In this document: positions 25,435 through 34,310 of the stretch, one piece after another | Numbering within the stretch: position 1 is the stretch's first letter | Layout of the letters: each line of letters begins with the position of its first letter | The notes under the pieces: generated by a model | Databases searched by the model: none | What the model saw: only the letters and a program-made list of their open reading frames with translations | Told to the model about the DNA's origin: nothing | NCBI GenBank assembly: GCA_028287745.1 | Contig: JAQBPB010000009.1 | Span: 1 to 43,355, forward strand | Reading direction: 5' to 3' | Length of the DNA stretch: 43,355 bases | Source: Chloroflexota bacterium | GTDB taxonomy: Bacteria > Chloroflexota > Chloroflexia > Chloroheliales > Chloroheliaceae | Translations under genes and position numbers: made by a program

Positions 25435-25905
25435 AATTGTGGAACCAGTTTCCCCCATCCTTTTTACAAAGTGATGAACATATAAGAGCAAGTAGTATGC
25501 CAGATAGACACTTTATATATGTAGAGATTATAGGAATTTTATCTTATCTACTATAGGAAAATAGTAAAAGGATAAAAGTCCTATACCAGTATATTGTTAA
25601 AATAAATCAATCGGTTAAAGCCGTAAAATGGGCTTTAGGCTTAATCATGGCCGGCCAGGTTTTTTTGCGGCTCAAGGCAGGGAGCTTTATTCCAGGGTGT
25701 TGAATTTCTTTTCACAAACTTTACAAAATCAATATAATATTATAGTAATTATTGTGTAAATTAAGTTGAGAAATATCCTGAAAGAACTCGTTATTTTAAG
25801 GACAAGGTATTTTGCACCTTTAAACGAACCTGAGATTAAAAAGTAATTGTTCGGCGCCCTACTATTCGGCTTACCACAGGGCGGGAACTCCAGACCGGGA
25901 TAAAT
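25435..25905. other. AT-rich gap with a candidate promoter for the large membrane protein
   Basis: No gene seen. TTCACA (25711-25716) and TATAAT (25733-25738) with a 16-base spacer on the plus strand could drive the following gene, with a leader of about 160 bases. Confidence 0.45.
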
Positions 25906-28662
25906 TTGATCCACAAATATAAACTTTGGGTGTTTTTAACTGTAATACTAATTAATTTGCTGGCGGTTTTTGTTTTTTACCAGACCCGTCCGGTTTACAA
26001 TATTGCGCCTGGGGAACCCGGTGATAGCTGGTACATTGATAAGTTTTACCAGCCGGAAACAAACCCTGCGGGTTCGTATCGCTGGAGCCAGGACGGCGCT
26101 ACCGCCACGCTGCCTTCGGTTGGCTCACCTTTTCAAATCCGGCTGGAGGCTACGGCTTACCGCCCGGCCGGGATACCTTCACCCACTTTTGAACTGGAAT
26201 TGAATAATCCCGGCCTGAAGGCCAGCTTCCAGGGTGTGCCGGATACCAAAATTTATATTTTCCCGGTCGGGGCCAGACCGGATTTAAGCCCCGGTACGCG
26301 CACCCTGACTATCCACAGCCCTACTTTCCAACCCGGCCAGAACGATGACCGCAAACTAGGTCTGCTAATCAAGCAAATCACCATCCAGGCCGAGCCTAAT
26401 TCACTGGGCTTTGTCTTGCCGCCAGTTATGGCCTGGTTGAGTCTGAGCCTGGGATTAGCTTTAACCCAGTCCCTGGTTTTCTTTAGGCTTTTGCGGCGAT
26501 TGCCGAAACGGCCTTACCTGGTCTGGAGCGGCCTGGTGCTACCCGCCGGGCTGCTCGGCCTGGCCCTGTTACAGCCTGCTTTTGCCCTGGAAAATGCCTA
26601 TTCGGTTGGAGTTGGATTTGTGGCGCTGGGGCTGGCCGGGCTGGCCCTTCAGGAACTGCCAGCCTGGCGATTGGCCGCCGGGGCGGTATTGACCGTTTTG
26701 ACCGTCCTGGGGGTTTTGTTCAACCTGTTTAATTTCCTGGCCCTGGCGGTATTTTGTGTCGGGCTGGTAATTATAGCCCTCTTCTATAACCCCCGGCTGA
26801 ACCGGGACCGCTTTAACCTGCTGATTGTAGCCAATATCGCTATTCTGCCAGCCTGGGGCCTGTTGCAGCAGCGGGCTTACCAGACCATAGACGGCGAATC
26901 GCATCACTTTTACTGGCTCAACGAGCTGGACCTGCTGGTCAAAGAAGGTGACTTTTTCCCGCGCTGGGCACCGCATTTTAGCTACGAGCGCGGCAGCACC
27001 GTATTTAACTTTTACGCGCCGCTCTCGCGCTACCTGGCCGAGTTTTTCGTGCTAGGCGGCCTTACCCCGGCCATTGCCTTTTTAGCCGCTTTGTTGGTAA
27101 TAACGGTCGGTAGCGGCCTGTCCATGTACTGGCTGGCCCGGGATTTTACCAGCGGCCCCGGGGCGGTGGTTGCGGCGGTGGCTTACCTGTATCACCCGTA
27201 CCGCCTGGCCGACCTTTACCAGCGCGGCGACATCGCGGAAGCCCTGAACTTTGTCTTTTTCCCGCTGGCCTTGCTGGCGGTCAGCCGGGTGCTGCGCTTT
27301 CACCGGCCGCCCGGTCTAAACCTGTTTATTGGCGGCGCCCTGGCTTTTGGCTTTATGCTGGTCAGCCACCAGTTGAGCGCCTTTTACTTTGGCCTGTATA
27401 TGCTGGCCCCTTTTGTCCTTTTATGCCTGGTGTGGTACTTCTGGCAGGAACGCCGGGCTTTTGTCCCGGCTTTACGAACGGCTTTTTCTCGCCTGGCTTT
27501 CCTGGCCGGGCTGGCCGGGCTGGGCGTGGCCCTAAGCGCCTTTTATATCTTGCCGGTGGTTTTGGAGTCAAAAAATATCCGGGTAGGCAACAAAGTCGGC
27601 ATTGATTGGGGCTACGGCTTCCTGAACGACACTGTAAGCAACTGGAAGGACTGGTTTTCGGCTATCCGGCCGCCCGAATACGCTGACCGGTCGATGACCA
27701 ACCTGGCCTGGTTTGGTCCGCTGCCGGTGGTGCTGGCCCTGTTGGGGGTATTGTGCGGCTGGCTGCCTTTCAACCGGCAGAGCCGGGATAACCGCCGGTA
27801 CAGCCTGTTCTTTGGCCTGATTATTGGTTTGCTGCTGCTTTTACAGTTGCAAGTTTTCCAGCCTTTCTGGGAAAACACGCCCGGTATGGTCTTTATCCAG
27901 TTCCCCTGGCGCTTGATGATTTACGTTTCACTTATGAGTTCGGTATTAACCGGCGTCCTGGCCGGTTATCTGTTCCGGCTGGCCCGCCGGGCGGCCCTGC
28001 GCAGGTTGGCTTTTCCGGAAAAGGCCCGGGCGCGTTCCGGGTCCCGGCGCACCCGGCGCTTGTCCTACCCGGCCGGGCTGCTGGTGGTTTTTTTACTGGG
28101 CCTGCTACTGGCATACAGCGGGGCCGGGAAAATAAGTTTGAAGTATTATCCGCCCAGCTTTAGCGGTAAATACAGCCTGGGTACCCTGGTCAACCAGATT
28201 GAAAACGGCGATATTTTCTACTTGCCCAACTGGGCCCGGTCATTAGATACCCTGGGAAAAGAACCGGACCTGGCCTTTGTCGAACGGGCCGGGCAGCCGC
28301 AAGCTGACCCGGTAAGCTTTAAACGGCTCAAGTCGGCCGAATACCGCCTGGAAGTAAACCTGGCCCAACCCGGCAACCTGATTATCCCGGTTTTCTATTT
28401 TGACGGCTGGAACCTTACGGCTAACAACCAGTCGTTGCCGGTGAGTTATAACCAGCCCCAGGGTTATATCCGGGCGGCGGTACCGGCCGGTCAATATTCC
28501 ATGGCCCTGCGTTTTGAAAATAGCCTGCCCCGCACGGCTGGTATAACCCTGACCGGCCTGGCCTGGCTTTTGCTGGCGGGCCTGGTGGTCCGGCGCAGGA
28601 TGTACAGGCCTAAAGTACTGCAACCGGCTGAGGTAGCGCCCGACCTGACTTCGAAAACATGA
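25906..28662 (+). CDS. Large polytopic membrane protein, PTPS-related / GT-C-like
   Basis: A 918-residue protein. It has one N-terminal membrane anchor, a soluble beta-rich segment of about 130 residues (roughly 40-170), then about a dozen membrane helices (170-740) and a C-terminal soluble region with a last helix near 885. The motif after the first helices (DGESHHFYWLNELDLLVKEG, then FFPRWAPHFSYERGSTVFNF) and AYLYHPYRLADLYQRGDIAE resemble the membrane proteins filed under '6-pyruvoyl-tetrahydropterin synthase related', which have a GT-C glycosyltransferase topology. A role in transferring a lipid-linked sugar to the cell surface is plausible but unproven. The start is TTG with a weak GGGA site; an in-frame GTG eight codons later is an alternative. 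Confidence 0.65.
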   Translation: MIHKYKLWVFLTVILINLLAVFVFYQTRPVYNIAPGEPGDSWYIDKFYQPETNPAGSYRWSQDGATATLPSVGSPFQIRLEATAYRPAGIPSPTFELELNNPGLKASFQGVPDTKIYIFPVGARPDLSPGTRTLTIHSPTFQPGQNDDRKLGLLIKQITIQAEPNSLGFVLPPVMAWLSLSLGLALTQSLVFFRLLRRLPKRPYLVWSGLVLPAGLLGLALLQPAFALENAYSVGVGFVALGLAGLALQELPAWRLAAGAVLTVLTVLGVLFNLFNFLALAVFCVGLVIIALFYNPRLNRDRFNLLIVANIAILPAWGLLQQRAYQTIDGESHHFYWLNELDLLVKEGDFFPRWAPHFSYERGSTVFNFYAPLSRYLAEFFVLGGLTPAIAFLAALLVITVGSGLSMYWLARDFTSGPGAVVAAVAYLYHPYRLADLYQRGDIAEALNFVFFPLALLAVSRVLRFHRPPGLNLFIGGALAFGFMLVSHQLSAFYFGLYMLAPFVLLCLVWYFWQERRAFVPALRTAFSRLAFLAGLAGLGVALSAFYILPVVLESKNIRVGNKVGIDWGYGFLNDTVSNWKDWFSAIRPPEYADRSMTNLAWFGPLPVVLALLGVLCGWLPFNRQSRDNRRYSLFFGLIIGLLLLLQLQVFQPFWENTPGMVFIQFPWRLMIYVSLMSSVLTGVLAGYLFRLARRAALRRLAFPEKARARSGSRRTRRLSYPAGLLVVFLLGLLLAYSGAGKISLKYYPPSFSGKYSLGTLVNQIENGDIFYLPNWARSLDTLGKEPDLAFVERAGQPQADPVSFKRLKSAEYRLEVNLAQPGNLIIPVFYFDGWNLTANNQSLPVSYNQPQGYIRAAVPAGQYSMALRFENSLPRTAGITLTGLAWLLLAGLVVRRRMYRPKVLQPAEVAPDLTSKT

Positions 28663-28688
28663 CCTGTGCAGGGCCAGGGAGAATTGTT

Positions 28689-28715
28689 TATAATCCGGGT
28701 AACAGGCGGATTATA
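28689..28715. promoter_or_regulatory. Perfect 9-bp inverted repeat over the gntR -10 box
   Basis: TATAATCCG (28689-28697) and CGGATTATA (28707-28715) with a 9-base spacer. The left arm is itself a TATAAT box, so a protein bound here would block the promoter. It lies about 80-100 bases before the GntR-type gene. Confidence 0.6.
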
Positions 28716-28792
28716 TGCTGCCGGGTAGTGTTCGCTGTTACTGTACAGGCTTGAAATGCGGTGTGTAATTTTAGAATTTTAGAAGAGTTGGT

Positions 28793-29599
28793 ATGACCGA
28801 AATCGAAAAGTTGCCTCCCCTGACGACCGCCCGTGAAATCCCGGCCAGAGAACTGCCGGAAGCCCCCCAGCGGCGCCTGATCGAAACTTTCAAAGCCAAG
28901 ATCGAGCAGGGCGAATGGAAACTGGGCGAGTTAATCCCGCGTGAGCTGGATTTGATGCAAGAATATGGCACCAGCCGCTATATGATTCGCCAGGTCTTGA
29001 ATGAACTTGTCCGGTCGGGACGACTGGTGCGTACTAAAAAACGCGGGACGGTGGTAAGCCTACCTAAAGTTGAACAATCTCTTGCCAGCTTCTACAGTTT
29101 CGCAGTGGACATGACCACCAAGGGTTTCAAAACGGCCAGCCTCGTGCTGGAACTGGAGGAAGTCACCGAGCCGGACGAAGATACGGCCCGCTTGCTGGAA
29201 CTGGGAAATTACAACCCGCTAAAAGTCTTTAACTTGCGCCGGTTGCGGGTGGTAAATGATGAGCCGCTGGTGATAGAGAGCAGTTTCCTGGCCTTTACCG
29301 GCCCGGTGGACCTGTTTCGTTTCGACTGGCGGGTGCTGCCTCTTTATGAGGTCCTCGAAAAAGAATACGGCCTCAAAGTCGAACGCGCCACCGAATACCT
29401 GGAACCGGTTATCCTCGACAAGCACCAATCGCACCTGCTGGAAGTGGAAAATGGCTCACCGGCTTTCCGGGTGGAACGTTTAACTTATGACGCCAGCGGC
29501 CGGGTTTTTGAGCGCCGGGTCAGCCTTATTCGGGGTGACCGCTACCGGTTCTACGTTGAACTGCCGAAAAAGGAGCTGGTCGGCGAACTCGGGTTTTAA
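28793..29599 (+). CDS. GntR-family regulator, HutC type
   Basis: A 268-residue regulator. The winged helix-turn-helix at about residues 25-90 (LGELIPRELDLMQEYGTSRY, then RQVLNELVRSGRLVRTKKRGT) is GntR-like. Residues about 100-260 form a UTRA ligand-binding domain of the chorismate-lyase fold (LRRLRVVNDEPLVIESSF, LEPVILDKHQSHLLEV, PAFRVERLTYDASGRVFE). HutC-type regulators sense small metabolites such as amino-sugar phosphates or amino acids; the ligand cannot be read and no catabolic operon is adjacent. A dyad in its own promoter suggests self-repression. It has a 25-residue N-terminal extension before the helix-turn-helix. Confidence 0.92.
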   Translation: MTEIEKLPPLTTAREIPARELPEAPQRRLIETFKAKIEQGEWKLGELIPRELDLMQEYGTSRYMIRQVLNELVRSGRLVRTKKRGTVVSLPKVEQSLASFYSFAVDMTTKGFKTASLVLELEEVTEPDEDTARLLELGNYNPLKVFNLRRLRVVNDEPLVIESSFLAFTGPVDLFRFDWRVLPLYEVLEKEYGLKVERATEYLEPVILDKHQSHLLEVENGSPAFRVERLTYDASGRVFERRVSLIRGDRYRFYVELPKKELVGELGF

Positions 29600-29984
29600 A
29601 CTATTTCCCTTCTCTACCTCCTGGCGGGTTTAAGTCAGGCGGCCCCCTTAGCGAAATAGGTCACACTTATAATGTGTTCAAGGCCATAAAACAACGGGCT
29701 GCCTTTTCTTATAATAAAAGTGTAAGGCAGCGGGCGACCAAAACTTACATAAAGACCAGAAAAGCATTTATCCTTCTCTCTTCTCTTTCTCTCTCAAATT
29801 TCTCCCTAAAAGTGCGCCGGTTGAGCAGCGGTGCAGCCGTATACCAATGCGGCCGGGACGGTACTTGGCAAGCTATTGTTGAGGACCGGCCCGCTTTTCA
29901 TTTAGCAGGCCATCCACCATCTTTGTAAGAGAAGAAAGCAGGAAATATCATAATAAATAAAATTATAAGCAGGAGTAAAAAATA
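29600..29984. other. Intergenic region with a hairpin
   Basis: No gene seen. GCTGCCTT (29698-29705) and AAGGCAGC (29724-29731) form an 8-bp stem whose loop holds TATAAT (29710-29715). A second TATAAT-like box lies at 29668-29673. Either could be a promoter for the next gene, but no good -35 was found. Confidence 0.4.
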
Positions 29985-30686
29985 ATGGCACAGCCACCGG
30001 CTCAAAATCCTAACCAGAATAGCTATGGCCACCCGGATCAAGCGCAACCGTCCTATCCGCAGGCGAACCATTACCCGCCTTCTGCGCCGGCCTATCCATC
30101 CCGGCAGCCCGGTTACCCGCAGCAGCCGGGCAACTATGCCCCGCCACTGGCCGGACAATGGAACCAGGGCGCAGCTTATGCGGCGGCTCCGGTCAAAAAA
30201 GGTAAGTGGTTTCTCTACTTGATACCGGCGTTAGGGGTAGTGGCGATGGTCCTGGGTGTATTTCTGCCCTGGTTTAACGTGACCATTTTAGGCAGCACAG
30301 TTTCACTTAATGGTATGGGTAATCTCAGTGGGCCTTCCGAGCTGACCAGCATTTTATCCCGGGACGGCAGTTCCGGTGTAAAAGACGGCGTGCTGGTACT
30401 GGGGCTGGCCGGAATTTCGAGCCTGTTAATCCTGGGTGGGTTGCTTATGCGGGCGCGAGGTTTTGCAATCGCCGTGATAGTGTTCGGCTTGATGTCCCTG
30501 GGATTGACAGCTTTTGAAGTGATCGATGCCAACCGGAGCATCCAGGCAATAAATAATTCGGCGGCCGGAGCGGCGACAGCTCAAACCGGTCTGGGTTTAT
30601 ATGTCGGACTGGCCGGGGCGGTGGTGGTCCTGGTAGGCGCGATTGTAACCCTGGTATTCTTTAAAAGCGGCCGCTCCCGGGCCTAA
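29985..30686 (+). CDS. Pro/Gln/Tyr-rich membrane protein of unknown function
   Basis: A 233-residue protein. The first 70 residues are a disordered Pro/Gln/Tyr/Asn-rich cytoplasmic segment with PxYP-like repeats, followed by a KKGKW boundary. About four membrane helices follow (roughly residues 75-95, 138-155, 160-180 and 205-228), with a Ser/Gly-rich loop between the first and second. This layout is common in small actinobacterial and Chloroflexota envelope proteins, but no named family was recognised. AGGAG precedes the ATG and a strong terminator follows, so it is a single-gene unit. Confidence 0.75.
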   Translation: MAQPPAQNPNQNSYGHPDQAQPSYPQANHYPPSAPAYPSRQPGYPQQPGNYAPPLAGQWNQGAAYAAAPVKKGKWFLYLIPALGVVAMVLGVFLPWFNVTILGSTVSLNGMGNLSGPSELTSILSRDGSSGVKDGVLVLGLAGISSLLILGGLLMRARGFAIAVIVFGLMSLGLTAFEVIDANRSIQAINNSAAGAATAQTGLGLYVGLAGAVVVLVGAIVTLVFFKSGRSRA

Positions 30687-30696
30687 AAATAAAAGG

Positions 30697-30727
30697 GCTG
30701 GCCGGAATGCTCCGGCCAGCTTTTTTT
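30697..30727. terminator. Terminator shared by converging genes
   Basis: GCTGGCCGGA, loop ATGC, TCCGGCCAGC, then seven T on the plus strand. On the minus strand it lies right after the YihY stop, followed by TTTTATTTTT. Confidence 0.92.
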
Positions 30728-31877
30728 ATGCCGGTGTATTCTCAGCCCCGGTCTTTTTTGAAGGCAGCGGAGCATAAGCACAGAAAACTTCCTCACAGGC
30801 ATAACTATCTTCCAGTGATTGGTCCTGGGCCTGGTCCGTTTGACCTCCGATGGCTGTCCCGGCCGGTTTTGGTTGGGCCTGGGCCAGTTTGCCCTGGCGA
30901 GCCAGCTTGGTCGGCCGTTTGTCGCCTCGCATTTCAGCCCAGACGCTGGAAACTTCCCCACCTATCAGGATTACCAGGGCCGAAAGGTACAGCCAGAAGA
31001 CGAAAATCACCACCCCTGCCAGGCTGCCATAGGTGTAGCTGTAGTGGACAATCTGCGTAACATAGAAAGTAAAGCCGATTTTAAGTATCTCAAACAGGAC
31101 GGTTGCCAGTACCGCTCCCGGCCAGACATCAAAGAAAGTCACCTTGCGCTGCGGCACTATCCGGTAGAGGACCATAAAAGTAGCAAAGTTCAGGCTCCAG
31201 GGAATGATAAATGACCACAGCCCCCACAGGTGGTCGCTACCGGCGTAGGTCCGCAATTCTTTATTGTCGTAGACGAAGTTCCGGACAAGTTCAAAAGTGA
31301 CGGTTACGCCCAGCGAACCGATAATGAAAAGTATAAACAGGCCGAAAAGTACAAAGCGGATTAAGAGGCTTTCCCAGAAGGTCCGCATCATGCCTGGAAT
31401 TTGCCAGGCTTTGTTTAAGGCGGTAGTGAGCGAGTCGAAGATACCAGAACCGCCCCAGATAAGCCCCAGAAAGAAGGCTATAAAGAAGAACGGCCGGAAC
31501 TGCTGGCTTTGTTCCAGGGATTGGTTAACTATGTCGGAAATGGGAATCGTGCCCGGTGGGAAAGCCTGAGAAAGCTCGTTGAGCAGGTTATACTTGGCAA
31601 CCGGGTCCTGGAAGATAAAAGAGAAAATAATAATCACGCCCAGGATAAGCGGAAAGACTGAAAAGAGAGCGTAATAACTGATCTGGGCAGCCAGGTTAAG
31701 ACAATCATCTTTAATAAATTCTTTGACCGAGGTGACAACCAGCGCGATGATTTTTTTAAATATTTTTCCCAGGCGGGTGCTCAACCGGCGCAAGGCTATG
31801 GGTAATCGCCGGTTGAAGAAGTCGTTTGGGGGCTGCTCATCAGCCGAAATAGGAGCCGGGTTAGCCGGAAAATCCAT
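30726..31877 (-). CDS. YihY/BrkB family inner membrane protein
   Basis: A 383-residue protein of the YihY/virulence factor BrkB family, historically misnamed RNase BN. About six membrane helices span residues 50-320. The family motifs LAAQISYYALFSVFPLI near 62, WGGSGIFDSLTTALNKAW near 140 and the C-terminal YTYGSLAGVVIFVFWLYLSA, then LIGGEV, are clear. A cytoplasmic basic N-terminus and a Lys/Gln-rich C-terminal tail of about 60 residues flank the core. The function of the family is unsettled (export or envelope stress). It is the last gene of a three-gene minus-strand unit, 11 bases after the DUF4230 gene. Confidence 0.9.
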   Translation of the reverse strand: MDFPANPAPISADEQPPNDFFNRRLPIALRRLSTRLGKIFKKIIALVVTSVKEFIKDDCLNLAAQISYYALFSVFPLILGVIIIFSFIFQDPVAKYNLLNELSQAFPPGTIPISDIVNQSLEQSQQFRPFFFIAFFLGLIWGGSGIFDSLTTALNKAWQIPGMMRTFWESLLIRFVLFGLFILFIIGSLGVTVTFELVRNFVYDNKELRTYAGSDHLWGLWSFIIPWSLNFATFMVLYRIVPQRKVTFFDVWPGAVLATVLFEILKIGFTFYVTQIVHYSYTYGSLAGVVIFVFWLYLSALVILIGGEVSSVWAEMRGDKRPTKLARQGKLAQAQPKPAGTAIGGQTDQAQDQSLEDSYACEEVFCAYAPLPSKKTGAENTPA

Positions 31878-31888
31878 CTTTGTTACCT

Positions 31889-32539
31889 CTAACTGGGCGG
31901 GCGGCTAATTTGCGGCGTGGGCGTTATTTTAGTATCGCTTTGAATAAATTGGACCTGTTTGAACCCGGCCTGCAAGAACAGGTTGCGCAAGTTATCTTCG
32001 GCGTACTGGCGGGCATCTTGCATCAGCTTGCCTTGCTCCAGGACCGCCTTGACGATTTGCTTTTGTCCTTCGTCTTCAATCATATCCTGGAGATTAGGGT
32101 TTTTACTGAAAGCCGAAAGCATTTCACTGTTCTGCGAAATGACCTTGCCGGTGCGTTCAATTCTTAGGACTTGTGGCGCTGGCAGCTTGATTGTTACCAT
32201 ATCACCCGAAGCTACAATATCGCTGTCTTGAATCGTGCTCATATCTATCCCGGCGGTCATAGTCAGGACCACCTGGTAGGTTAGTTTATCTTTTGAGAAC
32301 GGCAAAAGGCTCGATGTTTCACCTTCGACAATTTTAGAGCTGGTGACTTCTGCGGTTTCCATTTTATATTGCTTGAGGATTTGCCCCACCAGGATGGGAG
32401 CCGGGGCAGGCGGGCTTTTAAAAGGACTGTTATTCGAGAGAAAATAACCTACCACAATAATTGCCAGCGGAATTAAGATTGCTAGAAAAATCAGACGATT
32501 AAGCGTACTTACAGACCGGCTCCGCTCATTGGCTGCCAT
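31889..32539 (-). CDS. DUF4230 membrane-anchored protein
   Basis: A 216-residue protein with one N-terminal membrane helix (residues 15-35), a Pro-rich spacer, then a domain matching the DUF4230 pattern: YQVVLTMTAGIDMSTIQDSD, then VTIKLPAPQVLRIERTGKV and a C-terminal helix (QKQIVKAVLEQGKLMQDARQ, NLRNLFLQAGF). The domain should lie outside the membrane. The function of DUF4230 is not known. AAGGATG precedes the ATG. It lies between a 36-residue membrane protein and YihY with short gaps, suggesting a shared envelope role. Confidence 0.8.
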   Translation of the reverse strand: MAANERSRSVSTLNRLIFLAILIPLAIIVVGYFLSNNSPFKSPPAPAPILVGQILKQYKMETAEVTSSKIVEGETSSLLPFSKDKLTYQVVLTMTAGIDMSTIQDSDIVASGDMVTIKLPAPQVLRIERTGKVISQNSEMLSAFSKNPNLQDMIEDEGQKQIVKAVLEQGKLMQDARQYAEDNLRNLFLQAGFKQVQFIQSDTKITPTPQISRPPS

Positions 32540-32619
32540 TGCTTGCTACATCCTTATCCAGCGCCCGGCCGGTAAGTTTTGCCCGGGCCGCTATAATAGT
32601 GACAACTAAGACCTGAACC

Positions 32620-32730
32620 TTACTTGATTACGGTTGTACTGGTGCTGCCACCAATTACCGCTATCGCAATAATTATCGCAATAATAACCAGTACCACTAA
32701 AATCAGGGAAATTAACCGGGTAAAACTCAT
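32620..32730 (-). CDS. 36-residue single-span membrane protein
   Basis: A very short gene: MSFTRLISLILVVLVIIAII, then an Ile/Ala stretch and a short Ser/Thr tail ending VIK and TAA. Almost the whole protein is one hydrophobic helix with an N-in (Arg) signal. A GAGG-type ribosome site (AAGAGGTGGT) precedes the ATG, and the DUF4230 gene starts 80 bases downstream on the same strand. No family recognised. The clean start, ribosome site and membrane-helix composition favour a real small protein. Confidence 0.6.
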   Translation of the reverse strand: MSFTRLISLILVVLVIIAIIIAIAVIGGSTSTTVIK

Positions 32731-32822
32731 ACCACCTCTTCGATTGCTCAAAACGGTCTCCTTCGTGGTGCTAAACGGTTTTTAATCAATTCATATACGT
32801 AAAAATGAAGGCCAGGTTTCTA

Positions 32823-32853
32823 GCAAGTAATACCAGTTATATTGCAAGTAATA
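32823..32853. promoter_or_regulatory. Twin direct repeats 21 bp apart
   Basis: GCAAGTAATA occurs at 32823-32832 and again at 32844-32853, two helical turns apart, about 95-125 bases upstream of the 36-residue gene. This spacing is typical for tandem activator sites. Confidence 0.45.
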
Positions 32854-33065
32854 TGCCTTCAACTTGAAAAATACTATATCTTCAATTTACTATTTGCCAG
32901 TTGATCAGGTTACTATATAACCGGGCAATCCTTTTTCAGGCTACCCTGCTTTACTTCCGGCCTAATTATATACTTCCCACTGGCTTTGTCTAATCATAAG
33001 CCAGCATAAAACCTGCCAGTTGCAATGGTCTATCCGGGCTACTTGAATCAGGCTGTGGTAAGACT
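32854..33065. other. Non-coding gap before the hydrolase terminator
   Basis: AT-rich, no gene or known RNA recognised. Confidence 0.4.
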
Positions 33066-33096
33066 AAAAAGTACCCCTGCCAAGAGCAGGGGTACT
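33066..33096 (-). terminator. Terminator of the dienelactone hydrolase gene
   Basis: AGTACCCCTGC, loop CAAGA, GCAGGGGTACT. On the minus strand it is followed by TTTTAGTC. Confidence 0.85.
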
Positions 33097-33149
33097 TATA
33101 GTTAAAGAGTTAACCTGGATCGGTCAAATAAGCTTTGAAAAGCCGGGCT

Positions 33150-34310
33150 TTACAGGTACTTCTGGAGCCAGTTCAGTGTTTCGCCCCAGGCAGTCACAGC
33201 GGCGCTTTCGTTAAAGTTTGCCCCGGTGTCGTTGTTGAAGGCGTGGTTCGCACCATCATAGATCTTTTTTTCAAAGGTCTTGCCAGCGTCCTTGAGGGTT
33301 TTCTCCAGGTCAGGAATACTCGCATTAAGGCGCGCGTCGTTCCCGCCGTAAATACCCAAAATCGCCGCCTTGGTGGTTGCCATCTGAGTGACAGGCGTAG
33401 GCACCGGGCCGTAATAGGGCACCGCAGCGGCAATCTTGGGATTGGCGGCGGCTAACCGCAGGGCCATACCACCGCCGTAACAGAAGCCTACCACCCCATA
33501 TTTACCGGTCTTGACCCCGGTAACTGTTTCCAGGTAAGTCTGGGCTGCGGTCAGGTCTTTAACCAAATCATCCGGTTTGGCGTTCGCAAAATAGCCGGAT
33601 ACCTGGTCGGTTGGCACTTTAGCGGTACCGCCGTTACGGGAGGCCAGGTCGGGAGCGATGGCGATAAACCCGGCCTTGGCAAACCGGCGAGCGACATCTT
33701 TAATGTGGTCGGTCAGGCCCCGGTTTTCGTGAATGACGATAACGCCCGGATAAGTTCCGGCCGCTTTGGGTTTCGCCATATAGGCCAGGATTGTAGTATC
33801 GCCCTGGATAGTAATGTCTGTTGCTTCGACAGCCGGGTCAGTGGCAGCCACGGTCAGCGGGCCTTTGGCCTGGCCCTGGGTAGCCGCAGCGGCAGCCGTT
33901 GTGCCAGAAGCGGCAGCCGTCGTGCCAGAAGCGGCGGTAGTCGAGGCGGCGGTAGTAGTCGAGGCAGCGGCAGTTGTGACAGCAGCGGCAGTTGTGACAG
34001 CAGCGACAGTTGTGGCAGCAGCGGTAGTAGTCGAGGCGGCGGTTGTACTGGCAGCAGCAGTTGTGGCGGCTGCTCCGGTGGTTGCGGCGGGGGCGGTAGT
34101 AGCCGAAGTTATAGTGGCCGTAGCGTCACCGCAAGCAGCCAGTAGGGCGGTCGCTCCAGCGGCACTGCCGCAGATCAAGATCAACCGCCGCAACATGCGC
34201 CGTCGCGACATTTGCCCGCTCTGGTAATCCTCAATCGTTTCCTCTCCCAGGTAGCGCTGCATATCGTTCAGGTGCTCTACCTCAATCTCCTCGCGTTTTT
34301 TGTATGCCAT
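33150..34310 (-). CDS. Tat-type lipoprotein of the dienelactone hydrolase family
   Basis: A 386-residue alpha/beta hydrolase. A 34-residue cytoplasmic lead is followed by the twin-arginine motif SRRRMLRR (35-42) and a lipobox LLAAC (Cys60), so the protein is probably exported folded and lipid-anchored outside the membrane. Residues about 63-145 are an almost pure Thr/Ala linker. The hydrolase domain keeps the family triad Cys277 (GFCYGG), Asp325 (GNDARL) and His356 (NHAFNN), plus Glu195 (IHENRG). Substrates of the family are lactones or esters; none can be assigned. AAGGAGG precedes the ATG. Confidence 0.9.
   Translation of the reverse strand: MAYKKREEIEVEHLNDMQRYLGEETIEDYQSGQMSRRRMLRRLILICGSAAGATALLAACGDATATITSATTAPAATTGAAATTAAASTTAASTTTAAATTVAAVTTAAAVTTAAASTTTAASTTAASGTTAAASGTTAAAAATQGQAKGPLTVAATDPAVEATDITIQGDTTILAYMAKPKAAGTYPGVIVIHENRGLTDHIKDVARRFAKAGFIAIAPDLASRNGGTAKVPTDQVSGYFANAKPDDLVKDLTAAQTYLETVTGVKTGKYGVVGFCYGGGMALRLAAANPKIAAAVPYYGPVPTPVTQMATTKAAILGIYGGNDARLNASIPDLEKTLKDAGKTFEKKIYDGANHAFNNDTGANFNESAAVTAWGETLNWLQKYL
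33885..34095. repeat. Trinucleotide-rich repeat encoding the Thr/Ala linker
   Basis: Imperfect tandem units based on GCN/ACN codons, such as GTGACAGCAGCGGCAGTTGT repeated with small changes. It creates long spurious open frames on the opposite strand and is prone to length change. Confidence 0.75.

Noticed and set aside
33814..34227. Plus-strand Val/Ala-rich open frame opposite the hydrolase gene
   Set aside because: It is the mirror of the Thr/Ala linker repeat; composition is a by-product of the repeat and the minus-strand gene has full catalytic motifs.
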